A stretch of 64,000 nucleotides of DNA from Paenibacillus pectinilyticus (GCF_001700435.1 NZ_LYPC01000010.1:1-64000); one strand, 5' to 3'. Counted from the first letter of the stretch, positions 42,128 to 50,748 are shown. The notes: a model not told the origin generated them from the sequence alone. Numbers and translations are program-made.

Positions 42128-43891
42128 CTATGCAAAGTATTCTTTCCATCTGCGATCCACGAGTTGAACAATATCTTCTCTAGGGAACAACTCATCCGGA
42201 TACCCTGGCTTCATGCGCGCATCAATCACGATCGGAACTTCGTAAGCGATATGATGACGATTCACACTCGATTGTGCGTACATATCACTCGCTGGATTGA
42301 AACGAGTGAAGACCGTCCACAAGAATTTCGTTTGGTCGTATGCAATGTCGCTGGCATCATCAACGAGGATGACTAACGGCCATTGCGTCAAGCGGCTAGC
42401 CGCATTCGCAAGCAAGCGTTGCGGCAGCTCAGGTTCTGCCGCGTAGGAGGCACCAGAGACGAGCAGACAGCCGCCGCAATAGACGGCGATATCTTGGATC
42501 TCTGGCAGCTCTCCCTCGGTGTACGCCCGCGGTAGCTCGCGTACGGGGTTGCCAGTACCAAGCAGCACAGCTTTGGACCCGTGGTTAAGCTGACCACCTG
42601 TATAGTCCAGTGTATCATGTGATGTTTTATTAAATATAAAGAGATCCTTCGCTGGATCGAAACGTTCTAATACCTTTTCTAACAGCTGCGAAAAGTTAGC
42701 TAAGGCCGTTGGCTGATCCGTTACGATCAGGAACTTCGTGAGGGATAGCTGACCCTCACCGAGGATACGGAACGCCGTGCCGAGCGCCTCACGGCTGTAG
42801 CTTTCGCGGACGACAGCGGCTGCGAGCGGGTGGAACCCGGTCTCGGCATACGTCCACAGGTCTTTCACACCAGGCATTGCCATCGGGAACGCAGGCTCCA
42901 GCAGTCTTTGCAGGAATTCGCCAAGGAAATAATCCTCTTGGCGCGGTTTACCCACGATCGTCGCCGGATAGATCGCGTCTTTGCGGTGCCACACATGATT
43001 CACGTTGAAAACGGGGAAATCATGTTGCAGGGAGTAGTACCCGAAGTGGTCGCCGAACGGCCCTTCGGGACGTCTCAGATGCGGCGGTACGGAGCCGCAT
43101 ATCGCGAACTCCGCCTCAGCGACGAGGCGGTGCCCCCCATGGGGATTCTCCACCATGGGCAGCTTTTGCCCGAGGATGAGCGAAGCGAGCATCAGCTCGG
43201 GCAAGTGCTCGGGCACCGGCGCAATCGCCGAGGCGATGAGCGCAGGCGGGCCACCAAGGAACACGGTGACGGGCAGCGCCTGGTTGCGCTTCTCGGCTTC
43301 GTGATAGTGGAAGCCGCCGCCTTTATGGATTTGCCAGTGCATCCCCGTCGTGAGATCATCATACACTTGCATGCGGTACATGCCCAGGTTATGATGACCG
43401 CCATCAGGATGCTCGGTATAGACGAGCGGCAGCGTGACGAATGGGCCGCCGTCCTCTTGCCAGCTCGTCAGGACAGGCAGTCCTGCGAGCGGGTTGTCCT
43501 TCTTCAAGCCGCCAAGAATCGGGGCTTGATTCGGTTGAATTTTCTTCGTCCCCACCTTCAGAAGATCGAAGATCAGGGCTTTTTCGCCCCAAAGAGCTTT
43601 GGGCGTTGGCGGGAGCAGCGTGTTCGTCGCGTTGATAACCGCTTTCATGAATTGCTCCGGCTTCGGTCCGAAAGCGAGATCAACCCGTCTTGTTGTTCCG
43701 AATAAATTCGTGACAACAGGGAAGCTGCTTCCTTTTACATTCGTGAAAAGTAAAGCGGGCCCCTGCTCATCAATCACACGACGATGGATTTCAGCAAGCT
43801 CTAGATTCGGATCCACAGGAGCTGAGATTTCAATCAATTCATTTTCGCGGCGTAACATATCTAGAAATACTCGTAAATTCGTTGGTACCAT
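42128..43891 (-). CDS. mqnL: UbiD-family decarboxylase, menaquinone (futalosine) type
   Basis: A 587-aa prenylated-FMN-dependent decarboxylase-like enzyme. It has the UbiD fold segments GPALLFTNVKGSSFPVVTNLFGT, GMYRMQVYDDLTTGMHWQIHKGGG (prFMN/metal region) and LVAEAEFAICGSVPPHLRRPEGPFGDHFGYYS (Arg/Glu/Glu catalytic region). The length exceeds E. coli UbiD (about 497) and fits the group assigned to decarboxylating the naphthoate ring in the futalosine pathway. With mqnE nearby this role is likely. The flavin prenyltransferase partner is not in the window. A 291-codon antisense ORF over it is a GC-rich shadow. Confidence 0.82.
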   Translation of the reverse strand: MVPTNLRVFLDMLRRENELIEISAPVDPNLELAEIHRRVIDEQGPALLFTNVKGSSFPVVTNLFGTTRRVDLAFGPKPEQFMKAVINATNTLLPPTPKALWGEKALIFDLLKVGTKKIQPNQAPILGGLKKDNPLAGLPVLTSWQEDGGPFVTLPLVYTEHPDGGHHNLGMYRMQVYDDLTTGMHWQIHKGGGFHYHEAEKRNQALPVTVFLGGPPALIASAIAPVPEHLPELMLASLILGQKLPMVENPHGGHRLVAEAEFAICGSVPPHLRRPEGPFGDHFGYYSLQHDFPVFNVNHVWHRKDAIYPATIVGKPRQEDYFLGEFLQRLLEPAFPMAMPGVKDLWTYAETGFHPLAAAVVRESYSREALGTAFRILGEGQLSLTKFLIVTDQPTALANFSQLLEKVLERFDPAKDLFIFNKTSHDTLDYTGGQLNHGSKAVLLGTGNPVRELPRAYTEGELPEIQDIAVYCGGCLLVSGASYAAEPELPQRLLANAASRLTQWPLVILVDDASDIAYDQTKFLWTVFTRFNPASDMYAQSSVNRHHIAYEVPIVIDARMKPGYPDELFPREDIVQLVDRRWKEYFA

Positions 43892-43937
43892 TCGAAACTT
43901 CCACCTTTACCTGTTCATAATTGGGTACTTCTAGGGT

Positions 43938-43974
43938 AAAAAAAGGAAATGGCCTTCCGTTAGAAGGCCTCCTT
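43938..43974 (-). terminator. Terminator of ctaA
   Basis: AAGGAGGCCTTC and GAAGGCCATTTCCTT arms on the minus strand, followed by TTTTTT. Confidence 0.8.
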
Positions 43975-43990
43975 GTGCCGCTGGCAGCTG

Positions 43991-44890
43991 CTAGGCTTTG
44001 CGGTCATATAACGTAAGTACACATAAATAGCAGAGGAATCCAAACATACAGGCAACATTGATGGCATGCAGCATACCCGTTAGCAGATAAGCTACTTCAT
44101 TTCCCATGGCCCATGTTACGATGGCTCCGGTAATGACCTGTGTGGACACCAAGATAAGTGCCCATTTGCTTCCAAACCACAGCTTATCTGAGCTATCATA
44201 ATGACGTCTCGCTTGGATAAATAGAAACAGAATACAAATAAAGAGCAGTAAAGCAGCAATGCGGTGAGTAAACACGATCCCTGTCGCGCCAGATAGCTCT
44301 GGAATCACTTCGCCATTACATAAAGGCCAGCCCGAGCAGCCACCTGATGAAACCGTATGTCGAACGAATGCCCCGAGATATACAACCACATAGCTGTATA
44401 TTGTGGTAAACCAGACGAGAACTTTAAAGCTTGTACGAATAGATGTATGTCGCGTAAATTGTCCCCAAGGGGTGAATACAAGGGCAAGCAGTAAGGAAAA
44501 AGCGAATGCGAGTAAGGATAATCCAAAATGAAGTGCCAAAACAAGGGAAGATTGCGGCCAAACGACAGCCATTGCACCCATGACCGCCTGCACAAGCGTC
44601 ATGATAACCGTTGCTGTGATGAAAACCTTCGCGTCTGTGCGTTTAACGTAACGAAATACTAAGTAGAAGGTAGCGATCAAAATAAGGGTTACAATCCCTA
44701 CGACTAAGCGATGACTATACTCGATAAAGGAAGAAATGGTGTGTGCCGGAACGAATTTACCGTGGCAAAGCGGCCACTCATCTCCACAGCCTCGACCTGC
44801 ATCCGCCTTCGTCACTAAGGCACCCATCGCAAGAATAAGAAACATGCCGATCGCGGACAAATTAGCTAATCTTTGAATCCATTTTTGCAT
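43991..44890 (-). CDS. ctaA: Haem A synthase
   Basis: A 299-aa integral membrane enzyme with eight helices that oxidises the methyl group of haem O to make haem A for aa3 oxidase. Both external Cys pairs are visible (GCGDEWPLC and GCSGWPLC), as are the four helix His ligands (YSHRL, LHFGLS, THRIA, LHAINVA). The start is taken at the ATG at 44890, after TAGGTG; a GTG at 44899 is also possible. ctaB and the cytochrome oxidase genes are not adjacent. Confidence 0.95.
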   Translation of the reverse strand: MQKWIQRLANLSAIGMFLILAMGALVTKADAGRGCGDEWPLCHGKFVPAHTISSFIEYSHRLVVGIVTLILIATFYLVFRYVKRTDAKVFITATVIMTLVQAVMGAMAVVWPQSSLVLALHFGLSLLAFAFSLLLALVFTPWGQFTRHTSIRTSFKVLVWFTTIYSYVVVYLGAFVRHTVSSGGCSGWPLCNGEVIPELSGATGIVFTHRIAALLLFICILFLFIQARRHYDSSDKLWFGSKWALILVSTQVITGAIVTWAMGNEVAYLLTGMLHAINVACMFGFLCYLCVLTLYDRKA

Positions 44891-45110
44891 GCATTGCACC
44901 TACTTTTATGTCATATCTTCTGAGAATCATGTCGAATACGGTTGTTCCGATTTCAATTATAGCTGTAATAAGAAGTCATTTCCATTCGCAAATGTTACAA
45001 AGCTCCGAAACAAGCGCTATTCAGCCATTCTCCTGCCATTTCCGTTCATAGAAAAAACATTATAGTTTGCGCATCATGTTCACAATTATTCGTAATGTAG
45101 GTAAAACAAG

Positions 45111-45151
45111 AAAAAAACACCATCACGGATTCGATTCCGCAGACGGTGTTT
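45111..45151 (-). terminator. Terminator of the thioredoxin-like gene
   Basis: AACACCATC...GGA pairs with TCC...GACGGTGTT; on the minus strand it is followed by TTTTTTT. Confidence 0.8.
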
Positions 45152-45168
45152 CTTCGAACTTCGTTAGA

Positions 45169-45513
45169 TTAAGGTGTTAACGCATTCGCTACTTCTAAGG
45201 CACGATCGAGGAATTGCTCGATTTCTTCCCGTGTTTTACGCAATTTACTAACGAAGCGAACTAGCTCCTGGCCATTGCGGAAAGCGATAAAACTAGGAAT
45301 GCCAAGGATATTCAATTGTTCGCATAGATCTGGAAATTCATCACGATCTAGTTCAATAAATGTGATGCGCCCTTCGTACGCTTCCTCTACGGCTGGCATA
45401 AAAGGCTCGATATAATGGCAATCCTTACACCAAGTCGCCTTGAAAACGGCAATGGTTACGCCGGATTGCGATATCTGCTCTTGGTATTCTTGTTCTTTCG
45501 AAATTTTACGCAT
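45169..45513 (-). CDS. Thioredoxin-family protein
   Basis: A 114-aa thioredoxin fold with active site ATWCKDCHY (CxxC, about residues 29-32) and the cis-Pro LGIPSFIAFRNGQEL. The Lys-Asp between the Cys residues differs from classical Gly-Pro and suggests a specialised reductase. No signal peptide, so cytosolic. It stands alone between terminators. Confidence 0.88.
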   Translation of the reverse strand: MRKISKEQEYQEQISQSGVTIAVFKATWCKDCHYIEPFMPAVEEAYEGRITFIELDRDEFPDLCEQLNILGIPSFIAFRNGQELVRFVSKLRKTREEIEQFLDRALEVANALTP

Positions 45514-45648
45514 GGAGACACCTCATCACTTCTGGCATTTACTCTCTTATAGCATGTGCGAAAATAGGTGTCAAGGTTAGCAGTTGATACAGGAAAATAT
45601 AAAGAATACTTTGATATCTGTTATGCCTAACCAAAATGGAAAGCTGGC

Positions 45649-45677
45649 TTTACATTTCTTAGGTTGCATGATATACT
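45649..45677 (+). promoter_or_regulatory. Sigma-A promoter of the XRE/membrane pair
   Basis: TTTACA (45649-45654), 17 bp and TATACT (45672-45677). Confidence 0.8.
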
Positions 45678-45680
45678 CCC

Positions 45681-45706
45681 CTCATGGAAAGTTACCTTTC
45701 CATGAG
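45681..45706 (+). promoter_or_regulatory. Perfect 11-bp inverted repeat, likely XRE operator
   Basis: CTCATGGAAAG (45681-45691), TTAC, CTTTCCATGAG (45696-45706). It spans the transcription start, and its right arm touches the GAGGAGG ribosome site, so it could act both as an operator for the encoded XRE protein and as an RNA hairpin hiding the ribosome site. Confidence 0.75.
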
Positions 45707-45719
45707 GAGGGCAATCGCA

Positions 45720-45926
45720 TTGAACAACCGTTTAGAAGAAATCCGCAAGAAATTCGGAATTAAACAAGAAGAATTAGCAGCAGCTCTTGAAGTGTCCAGG
45801 CAAACGATTGGTTCGTTGGAGAACGGGCGATATAACCCATCGATCCTTTTAGCGTTCAAGATTGCCCGTTTTTTCGGAATGAGCATCGAAGAAATCTTTA
45901 TTTACGAGGAGGATGATCAGGTATGA
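45720..45926 (+). CDS. XRE-family small transcriptional regulator
   Basis: A 68-aa Cro/C1-type helix-turn-helix protein (MNNRLEEIRKKFGIKQEELAAALEVSRQTIGSLENGRYNPS). The start is TTG at 45720, with GAGGAGGG 8 nt upstream; a longer reading from 45684 would cross the operator palindrome. It overlaps the next gene by 4 bp (ATGA), implying translational coupling. Such pairs of a tiny XRE repressor and a membrane protein are common in Bacilli and usually autoregulate. Confidence 0.9.
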   Translation: MNNRLEEIRKKFGIKQEELAAALEVSRQTIGSLENGRYNPSILLAFKIARFFGMSIEEIFIYEEDDQV

Positions 45927-46354
45927 AAAAAACGATTTCGTCTTATTTTATTCCGGCTGTAGGGGCAGTTTTACTAGCAGTTGGTCTGTACTTCATGAAA
46001 ACGATTGAAGATCCACAAGGCTTGCTACGAGCGTTGCCTCCAATCTGTTTTGGGCTTGGCTGTGGCATTTTCGGTCACGGTATGGGAGAAATAATCGTCC
46101 GAAGCGCTATGAAGCATAATACCGCCGTCGCAAAGCAGCTGCAGATTAACATGAATGATGAGCGTAATTTGGCAATCGCTAATCGGGCCAAATCGAAAGC
46201 ATACGACATGATGGTTTTTCTGTTCGGAGCCTTCATTATCGGAATTTCATTGATGAATATAGACTTAACATTGTTATGGCTATTGGTTTTTTTCTATCTA
46301 TTTATTCTCGGATATAACACCTACTACCGTATCAAGTACTTTAAAGAGATGTAA
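45923..46354 (+). CDS. Small membrane protein coupled to the XRE regulator
   Basis: A 143-aa protein with about four transmembrane helices in two hairpins (residues 8-25, 38-58, 93-112 and 116-135) around a charged cytoplasmic loop (KHNTAVAKQLQINMNDERNLAIANRAKSKA). It resembles DUF2178/DUF6442-type proteins paired with XRE regulators. The function is unknown; a membrane signal sensed for the regulator, or a membrane activity it represses, are both possible. Confidence 0.8.
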   Translation: MKKTISSYFIPAVGAVLLAVGLYFMKTIEDPQGLLRALPPICFGLGCGIFGHGMGEIIVRSAMKHNTAVAKQLQINMNDERNLAIANRAKSKAYDMMVFLFGAFIIGISLMNIDLTLLWLLVFFYLFILGYNTYYRIKYFKEM

Positions 46355-46627
46355 TAAAATTCATGTACTTCTTTAGGAGTAATCTAAAGGTCGCTCCTTT
46401 TTCATACCCACTTTCTGTGAAATCCCCATGAGGAAGTTCTATCCAAAGAGACCACTCCATTGTCAGGAGTGGTCATGTATTTATATATTGATGCTGAACC
46501 TTATCATAAATTGGGAGAGTAATAGATAGCATTTCTACCACGCTAATCTCCCTTTACTTCAAAAAGACTGCCGACAGAAATCGGCAGTCTTGTCATATTT
46601 TCCATTTAGTACATTGGAGATTTCCAA
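46355..46627. other. Intergenic region with hairpins at the edge of the accessory island
   Basis: No gene is seen. A hairpin GACCACTCC...GGAGTGGTC lies at about 46449-46474. AGACTGCCGA (46565-46574) and TCGGCAGTCT (46581-46590) form a terminator-like stem after the minus-strand 46628 gene; this CTGCCGA stem type recurs across the island. Confidence 0.55.
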
Positions 46628-47020
46628 CTACTTAATTATTGGGGACTGTTTATCATCAATTCCTGGAATTGAAATTGGAAATATCATTCCCAGAATGCCT
46701 ATTCCTGCGTAGTATTCTTGTTCGATAATTAAATCAGCATGTTGTTTCCTAATAATTGAAAGTTCATGCAATGAGAAAAACAGATAATTCTTGTTACGAA
46801 AATGAACTGGCGTTGAGTTAAATGTTTGAGATTTGGTGAGTTCTTTCTTGAGGACCCATTTTTTAAAATCGGAGTTATCCGGGTTAGTCCAAAGGAGTGT
46901 AAATAAGATTATACCCACCACAAGAATTAGCAACCTCACGCAGAGCCCCCCTAAACAGCAAGTACACTTAACAATATGTCGTGTACAACCAAGAGATGAC
47001 TCTTTTTCATTTCTCTTCAA
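46628..47020 (-). CDS. Hypothetical membrane protein (possibly DUF4359-like)
   Basis: About 130 aa. The start is TTG at 47018-47020; its ribosome site GGGAG lies inside the boundary element E1, so the element supplies the translation signal. One transmembrane helix (LLILVVGIILFTLLW) is followed by TNPDNSDFKKWVLKKEL, reminiscent of DUF4359, and an external domain. The N-terminus has a Cys cluster (KCTCCLGGLC). Low GC and no homologous neighbours suggest an acquired gene. Confidence 0.6.
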   Translation of the reverse strand: MKRNEKESSLGCTRHIVKCTCCLGGLCVRLLILVVGIILFTLLWTNPDNSDFKKWVLKKELTKSQTFNSTPVHFRNKNYLFFSLHELSIIRKQHADLIIEQEYYAGIGILGMIFPISIPGIDDKQSPIIK

Positions 47021-47040
47021 CTAAGCTCCCGTTAATTTAA
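47019..47040 (+). repeat. Boundary element E1
   Basis: AACTAAGCT-CCCGTTA-ATTTAA. First of a family of degenerate elements with a CCCGTTA core found at gene ends from 47.0 to 54.0 kb, all in this orientation. Confidence 0.6.
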
Positions 47041-47087
47041 CGAAATCAGGCGCATCTGCCATGTGACTAGCTACTCCTGCTTATTAC

Positions 47088-47107
47088 GTTATCGTTCCCT
47101 GTTCAAT
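47088..47107 (+). repeat. Boundary element E2 (degenerate)
   Basis: GTTATCGTT-CCCTGTT-CAAT lies just beyond the stop of the DUF4362-like gene. It is the weakest member of the family. Confidence 0.35.
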
Positions 47108-47117
47108 CCATTTCCAG

Positions 47118-47573
47118 TTACAACTTTTCTTTTCTAAAAGACAGAACCCTAAGTTGGTCATCATCCTTGTAATTTTTACATTTTGATAATTCAACATCAA
47201 TAAAATCACTATCTCTTTCGTGTATTCGAATTAATTTACAGACATATTCGGTCTTGCCTTTGTCTGTACTCCATGCATCTCGTGAGTTATCAACTATCCA
47301 ATTTATTTCTTTACCATTTGAAATTACGTCATGAATGGCTGGCCCGCTATCCATTCCTGGTTCTATAATCATTAGATTGTCTCCTTGCCCCTCATTAAAT
47401 CTTGTTACCATTTTATCAACTCGTTCAAGGTCAGCTCTGTCAAGATGGAAAATTACTGAGTTGGTAGCAGTATCGTTCACTTTATTTGATTGATTTACAA
47501 ACACAAAAATGAAGACAATCAAAGCAATAATTATGAATGTCTGAGTTATAATTAAAGTTTTTTTGTATTTAAT
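47118..47573 (-). CDS. DUF4362-like exported protein with a probable AUU start
   Basis: 151 aa if read from ATT at 47571-47573. That codon has a perfect AAAGGAGG 7 nt upstream and gives a textbook N-terminus (KYKKTLIITQTFIIIALIVFIFVFV), whereas the first standard start (TTG at 47522) lies inside the hydrophobic helix with no ribosome site. The body (RFNEGQGDNLMIIEP...GPAIHDVISNGKEINWIVDNSRDAW) matches DUF4362, a family of small exported proteins in Bacilli of unknown function. An AUU start is rare; a mutated ATG in a decaying gene is the alternative. Confidence 0.65.
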   Translation of the reverse strand: MKYKKTLIITQTFIIIALIVFIFVFVNQSNKVNDTATNSVIFHLDRADLERVDKMVTRFNEGQGDNLMIIEPGMDSGPAIHDVISNGKEINWIVDNSRDAWSTDKGKTEYVCKLIRIHERDSDFIDVELSKCKNYKDDDQLRVLSFRKEKL

Positions 47574-47630
47574 ATTTTTACCTCCTTTAAAGTTTTATTT
47601 ACATTCTTTTACGAAAACGGCGAGAATATG

Positions 47631-47730
47631 TTGCGTTAAACTCCCTGTTAGATGAGCGAAAGGCTGCCGATCGTGCCGGCAGCCCCACATTACTATATTG
47701 AACAAACAGTTACCCGTTAGCTCAACTTTA
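47631..47730 (+). repeat. Boundary elements E3a and E3b flanking a CTGCCG hairpin
   Basis: E3a (47635-47652, GTTAAACT-CCCTGTTA) and E3b (47701-47725, AACAAACAGTTA-CCCGTTA-GCTCAA) flank a perfect stem GGCTGCCG (47662-47669)/CGGCAGCC (47677-47684). The stem probably terminates the minus-strand VanZ gene weakly. Confidence 0.55.
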
Positions 47731-47739
47731 ACTAGGATA

Positions 47740-48258
47740 TTAGTTTATTGTTTTTGTCCTAAATCTTATTATCTTGGTTATAACATTCAGAGTAATAAAG
47801 CCAATTAATGCCCCGAGAGTATTTAATATTAAATCATCAACATCAAAACTACCTATCCTAGAAAACAATTGGATGAGTTCAAGAACTAAGCTCAATAAGA
47901 AAGAAATAGTCATAAGTGAAACAAAGTTTAGATTTCTTCCTGTAATCACAGGTAATAAGAATCCAAACGGTATAAAGAGGATAAGATTGCCCATTACGTT
48001 CCTAATAACAATATTTTGATTTGCCGTATGAAAAATATAACTCGATATTGTTTTAAAGGGCACAAAGTTACTACCCAAATTAACGTTACGTTTAAAATCG
48101 ACCAAATTAAATTTAAGCATATATTCAAAGACGGTAAGCGGAGAGGCAACTTTAAATAATACGACTTTTAATAACAAAAGCAAATAAACTAAAAAAATGA
48201 ATAAAAGAGCAACTCTTATTGCTCTAAATCGATTTTCAATAGTATTCATTATGACCAT
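47740..48258 (-). CDS. VanZ-family membrane protein
   Basis: About 172 aa with four to five transmembrane helices. VanZ landmarks are NFVPFKTI, NVMGNLILFIPFGFLLP and VLELIQLFSRIGSFDVDDLILNTLGALIGF. VanZ relatives give low-level teicoplanin resistance in some hosts; most have no known role. The ATG at 48258 follows GAAGGGGTG; an ATG at 48294 is open but has a weaker site. Confidence 0.85.
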   Translation of the reverse strand: MVIMNTIENRFRAIRVALLFIFLVYLLLLLKVVLFKVASPLTVFEYMLKFNLVDFKRNVNLGSNFVPFKTISSYIFHTANQNIVIRNVMGNLILFIPFGFLLPVITGRNLNFVSLMTISFLLSLVLELIQLFSRIGSFDVDDLILNTLGALIGFITLNVITKIIRFRTKTIN

Positions 48259-48378
48259 ACACACCCCTTCCATTTTTAACATAACTTTTACCAAAGGGTT
48301 AGTGCTTGCACTTTAAAACATCTCTTTTACAGTTAACAGATAATCCCATATTTAAGACGCAGTAAATAATACGAAAGT

Positions 48379-48416
48379 TGCGTTACCTCCGTTACTTCAA
48401 CAGGCAAAGGCAGCCG
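48379..48416 (+). repeat. Boundary element E4
   Basis: TTGCGTTAC-CTCCGTTA-CTTCAAC followed by a half-hairpin GGCAGCCG. It occupies the place where the C-terminus of csaA should end, so csaA lost its native stop here. Confidence 0.5.
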
Positions 48417-48419
48417 AAT

Positions 48420-48726
48420 AGTATCCGGTTTCAAGAGAACTACATCACCCTTTTCCGGTATTCCCCCAATTACTAATACTTCTGATTTGAAACCTGCTAT
48501 ACGTCGAGTAGGGAAGTTACATAACTACACCTATTATCTGTTTCCTTATAAGTTCTTCCGACTTATATCGTTTTGTTATTTGTGTACTTGAAGATTTAAT
48601 TCCTATATCGGGTCCAAAATCAATTTGAAGTTTAATAGCGGGTAATTTTGCTTCCTCAAAAAACTCCGCTTGAGTAATAGTTCCAACACGAATATCGAGT
48701 TTCAAAAAGTCATCAATCGTTGCCAT
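48420..48726 (-). pseudogene. csaA: csaA, frameshifted and 3'-truncated
   Basis: The first 68 codons ([16 protein letters not shown]...[14 protein letters not shown]...IIGVV) match CsaA, a tRNA-binding-domain chaperone of about 110 aa. The frame then stops at ATG-TAA. Removing four bases near 48519-48522 restores the reading NFPTRRIAGFKSEVLVIGGIPEKGDVVLLKPD, exactly the expected continuation. Homology ends about 48423, where boundary element E4 begins. I call it a pseudogene caused by a 4-bp insertion; a sequencing error is the alternative. Confidence 0.85.
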
Positions 48727-48764
48727 CCGTCATTCCCCTTCTCAATAAATGTATATCTAGCTAA

Positions 48765-49673
48765 TTAGTTACTAATTTGAACGTTGGGCCTTAAAGTTTT
48801 TGACCAAAAATACAAACCCATACCGAATAAAGTCATCATCCCACCTAAAAACTGAAATAAAGAAATTGTTTCTCCTAATAATAGATACGCGAGAATAATG
48901 GCAATAACAGGTTCTCCAATAATACCTACTGAGATAGTAGTTGCCCCAATTGATTTTAACAAGAGATTAAAAATATACTGTCCAAAGATAGTTGGGATTA
49001 TCGCTAGCAATAAAAAGTACGTCCATTCGGATGAGTCATATTCAACTAAAGAATTATTATTAAACAGATTGTAGACGAGCATGACGGTCCCGCCAATAAA
49101 AAAAACGATAATGCTGTACACATTTGCATCGATTTTTCGGCTTACCTTCTGCCCCGCCAACAAATAGGCTGAAACGAAGAGTGTGCCTATTAATGATAAG
49201 CCGTCTCCAATTAGTGCTTCTTTCGAAATCACTATATCTCCCCAAGCGATAAGGACTGAGCCAAGAAGAGCAACCATCAAGCAACAAACCGTTAGTCGAC
49301 TTGCTCGTTCCTTGAACAAAAAGAAGGATCCGAGCATGACAAATAATGGCTGCAACGAGAAGATGACCATGGAACTTGCGACAGAGGTATAGACCAGTGA
49401 TTCCATCCAGAATAAAAAGTGCAGCCCTAGAAATAGACCGGCAATAAGTACGATAATCCAGTCCTTTTTATTCATCTCTATGGATCGAAACAATTTCCAA
49501 GGCACAAATGTGAGCATGATAATTACTGAAATAAACAATCTGTACATCCCAGCCACAGACGTAGGTGTATCTGAAAGTTTTATCATGATCGAAGAGATAG
49601 AAACGGACAATATACTGATGAATAACAACATAAAGGGATGAGATGATACCGAAATTTTATTTAATTTACCCAT
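48765..49673 (-). CDS. EamA/DMT-family transporter
   Basis: A 302-aa inner-membrane protein with ten transmembrane helices in two EamA repeats (first repeat SSIMIKLSDTPTSVAGMYR, second GDGLSLIGTLFVSAYLLAGQK). The family exports amino acids and other metabolites. GGAGGAAC precedes the ATG. It is divergent from an AraC regulator 147 bp away, which is the likely controller. The substrate is unknown. Confidence 0.9.
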   Translation of the reverse strand: MGKLNKISVSSHPFMLLFISILSVSISSIMIKLSDTPTSVAGMYRLFISVIIMLTFVPWKLFRSIEMNKKDWIIVLIAGLFLGLHFLFWMESLVYTSVASSMVIFSLQPLFVMLGSFFLFKERASRLTVCCLMVALLGSVLIAWGDIVISKEALIGDGLSLIGTLFVSAYLLAGQKVSRKIDANVYSIIVFFIGGTVMLVYNLFNNNSLVEYDSSEWTYFLLLAIIPTIFGQYIFNLLLKSIGATTISVGIIGEPVIAIILAYLLLGETISLFQFLGGMMTLFGMGLYFWSKTLRPNVQISN

Positions 49674-49820
49674 GTTCCTCCAAGCGTCTAGACAATTACC
49701 TGTGCACAGAATTGTAATGTTAAGCCTTAGCTTGATATAATAATATCACCACAGACATCAGTTTTGTGTAATTATATCTCTCATTTATATCGAAATATCG
49801 TCAAATAGAGGAGCCTGTCC

Positions 49821-50717
49821 TTGAATAAACAATTACACGAAACCATTAAGTATCCTGACGAGGCATTTCCATACATTATGTATACCCACACGAATCGCGG
49901 GTCAATTCCTGAAGGCAGAGGTGTTAACGATCTGCATTGGCACGAAGAATTACAAATGACTTTGGTAACCAAAGGGAAGCTAACAATACAAATCAACGGA
50001 ATTGACTATGATTTAGAGACAGGTGAGGCCATCTTTATCAATAAGAGCGTTCTGCACATTGTTACGCACCTTAGTCATGACGGTGAATACGTGAGCTTTA
50101 ATTTCCCGGAGAAACTGCTCGCCTTTTACTCGGATAGTGCAATGGAAAGGAACCATGTCCTTCCTTACACCAATTCATACTTACTGTCATTGGAAATCAA
50201 AGGTGACGCGGAGTGGCAAAACCAAATCCTGCAAAATCTATGGGAGATGAAGAAGAAATTTGAACGAAAAGAATCATGGCGATGGCAGTATGAGATTTCC
50301 ATCCAAACGGTTCAACTATGGCTAATTCTAATCTCCAATATTTCGTTATCTTCAGAGGAATCCTCAAAACATAACAGACTCCAGCATGAGAGATTACAAC
50401 AGATGGTTAGCTTTATCCACCAAAACTATAAAAACCCTATTAAATTGAAGGAAATTGCTGACGTAGCCCATTTGAGCGTTTCGGAATGCGCTCGCAGCTT
50501 CAAAAAAAGCACCCATATGACTCCTTACGATTATTTGGTTAAGTATCGGATTAAAAAGAGCTGCCAGTTGTTAGAAACGACGGACTATACAATAACCGAA
50601 ATAGCCCGAATAGTGGGTTTCAATCACGTCAACCACTTTATCCAGTCCTTTAAAAAGCATCGCGATATAACACCTAAGGAATACCGGAAAATTCGAAATG
50701 AACAGACACCTTCATAA
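49821..50717 (+). CDS. AraC-family transcriptional regulator
   Basis: A 298-aa regulator. The N-terminal cupin sensor (residues 30-110, DLHWHEELQMTLVTKGKLTIQINGIDYDL) precedes the double helix-turn-helix (residues 195-292, LKEIADVAHLSVSECARSFKKSTHMTPYDYL and TITEIARIVGFNHVNHFIQSFKKH). The start is TTG at 49821, with GAGGAG 8 nt upstream. It probably controls the divergent EamA exporter gene. Confidence 0.92.
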   Translation: MNKQLHETIKYPDEAFPYIMYTHTNRGSIPEGRGVNDLHWHEELQMTLVTKGKLTIQINGIDYDLETGEAIFINKSVLHIVTHLSHDGEYVSFNFPEKLLAFYSDSAMERNHVLPYTNSYLLSLEIKGDAEWQNQILQNLWEMKKKFERKESWRWQYEISIQTVQLWLILISNISLSSEESSKHNRLQHERLQQMVSFIHQNYKNPIKLKEIADVAHLSVSECARSFKKSTHMTPYDYLVKYRIKKSCQLLETTDYTITEIARIVGFNHVNHFIQSFKKHRDITPKEYRKIRNEQTPS

Positions 50718-50748
50718 AACCACTGACCATAACTGTCTTGCTTTTAAG

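Noticed and set aside
42830..43705. 291-codon plus-strand ORF antisense to the UbiD-family gene
   Set aside because: Arises from GC-rich third positions; no ribosome site or family motif, and the UbiD frame is complete.
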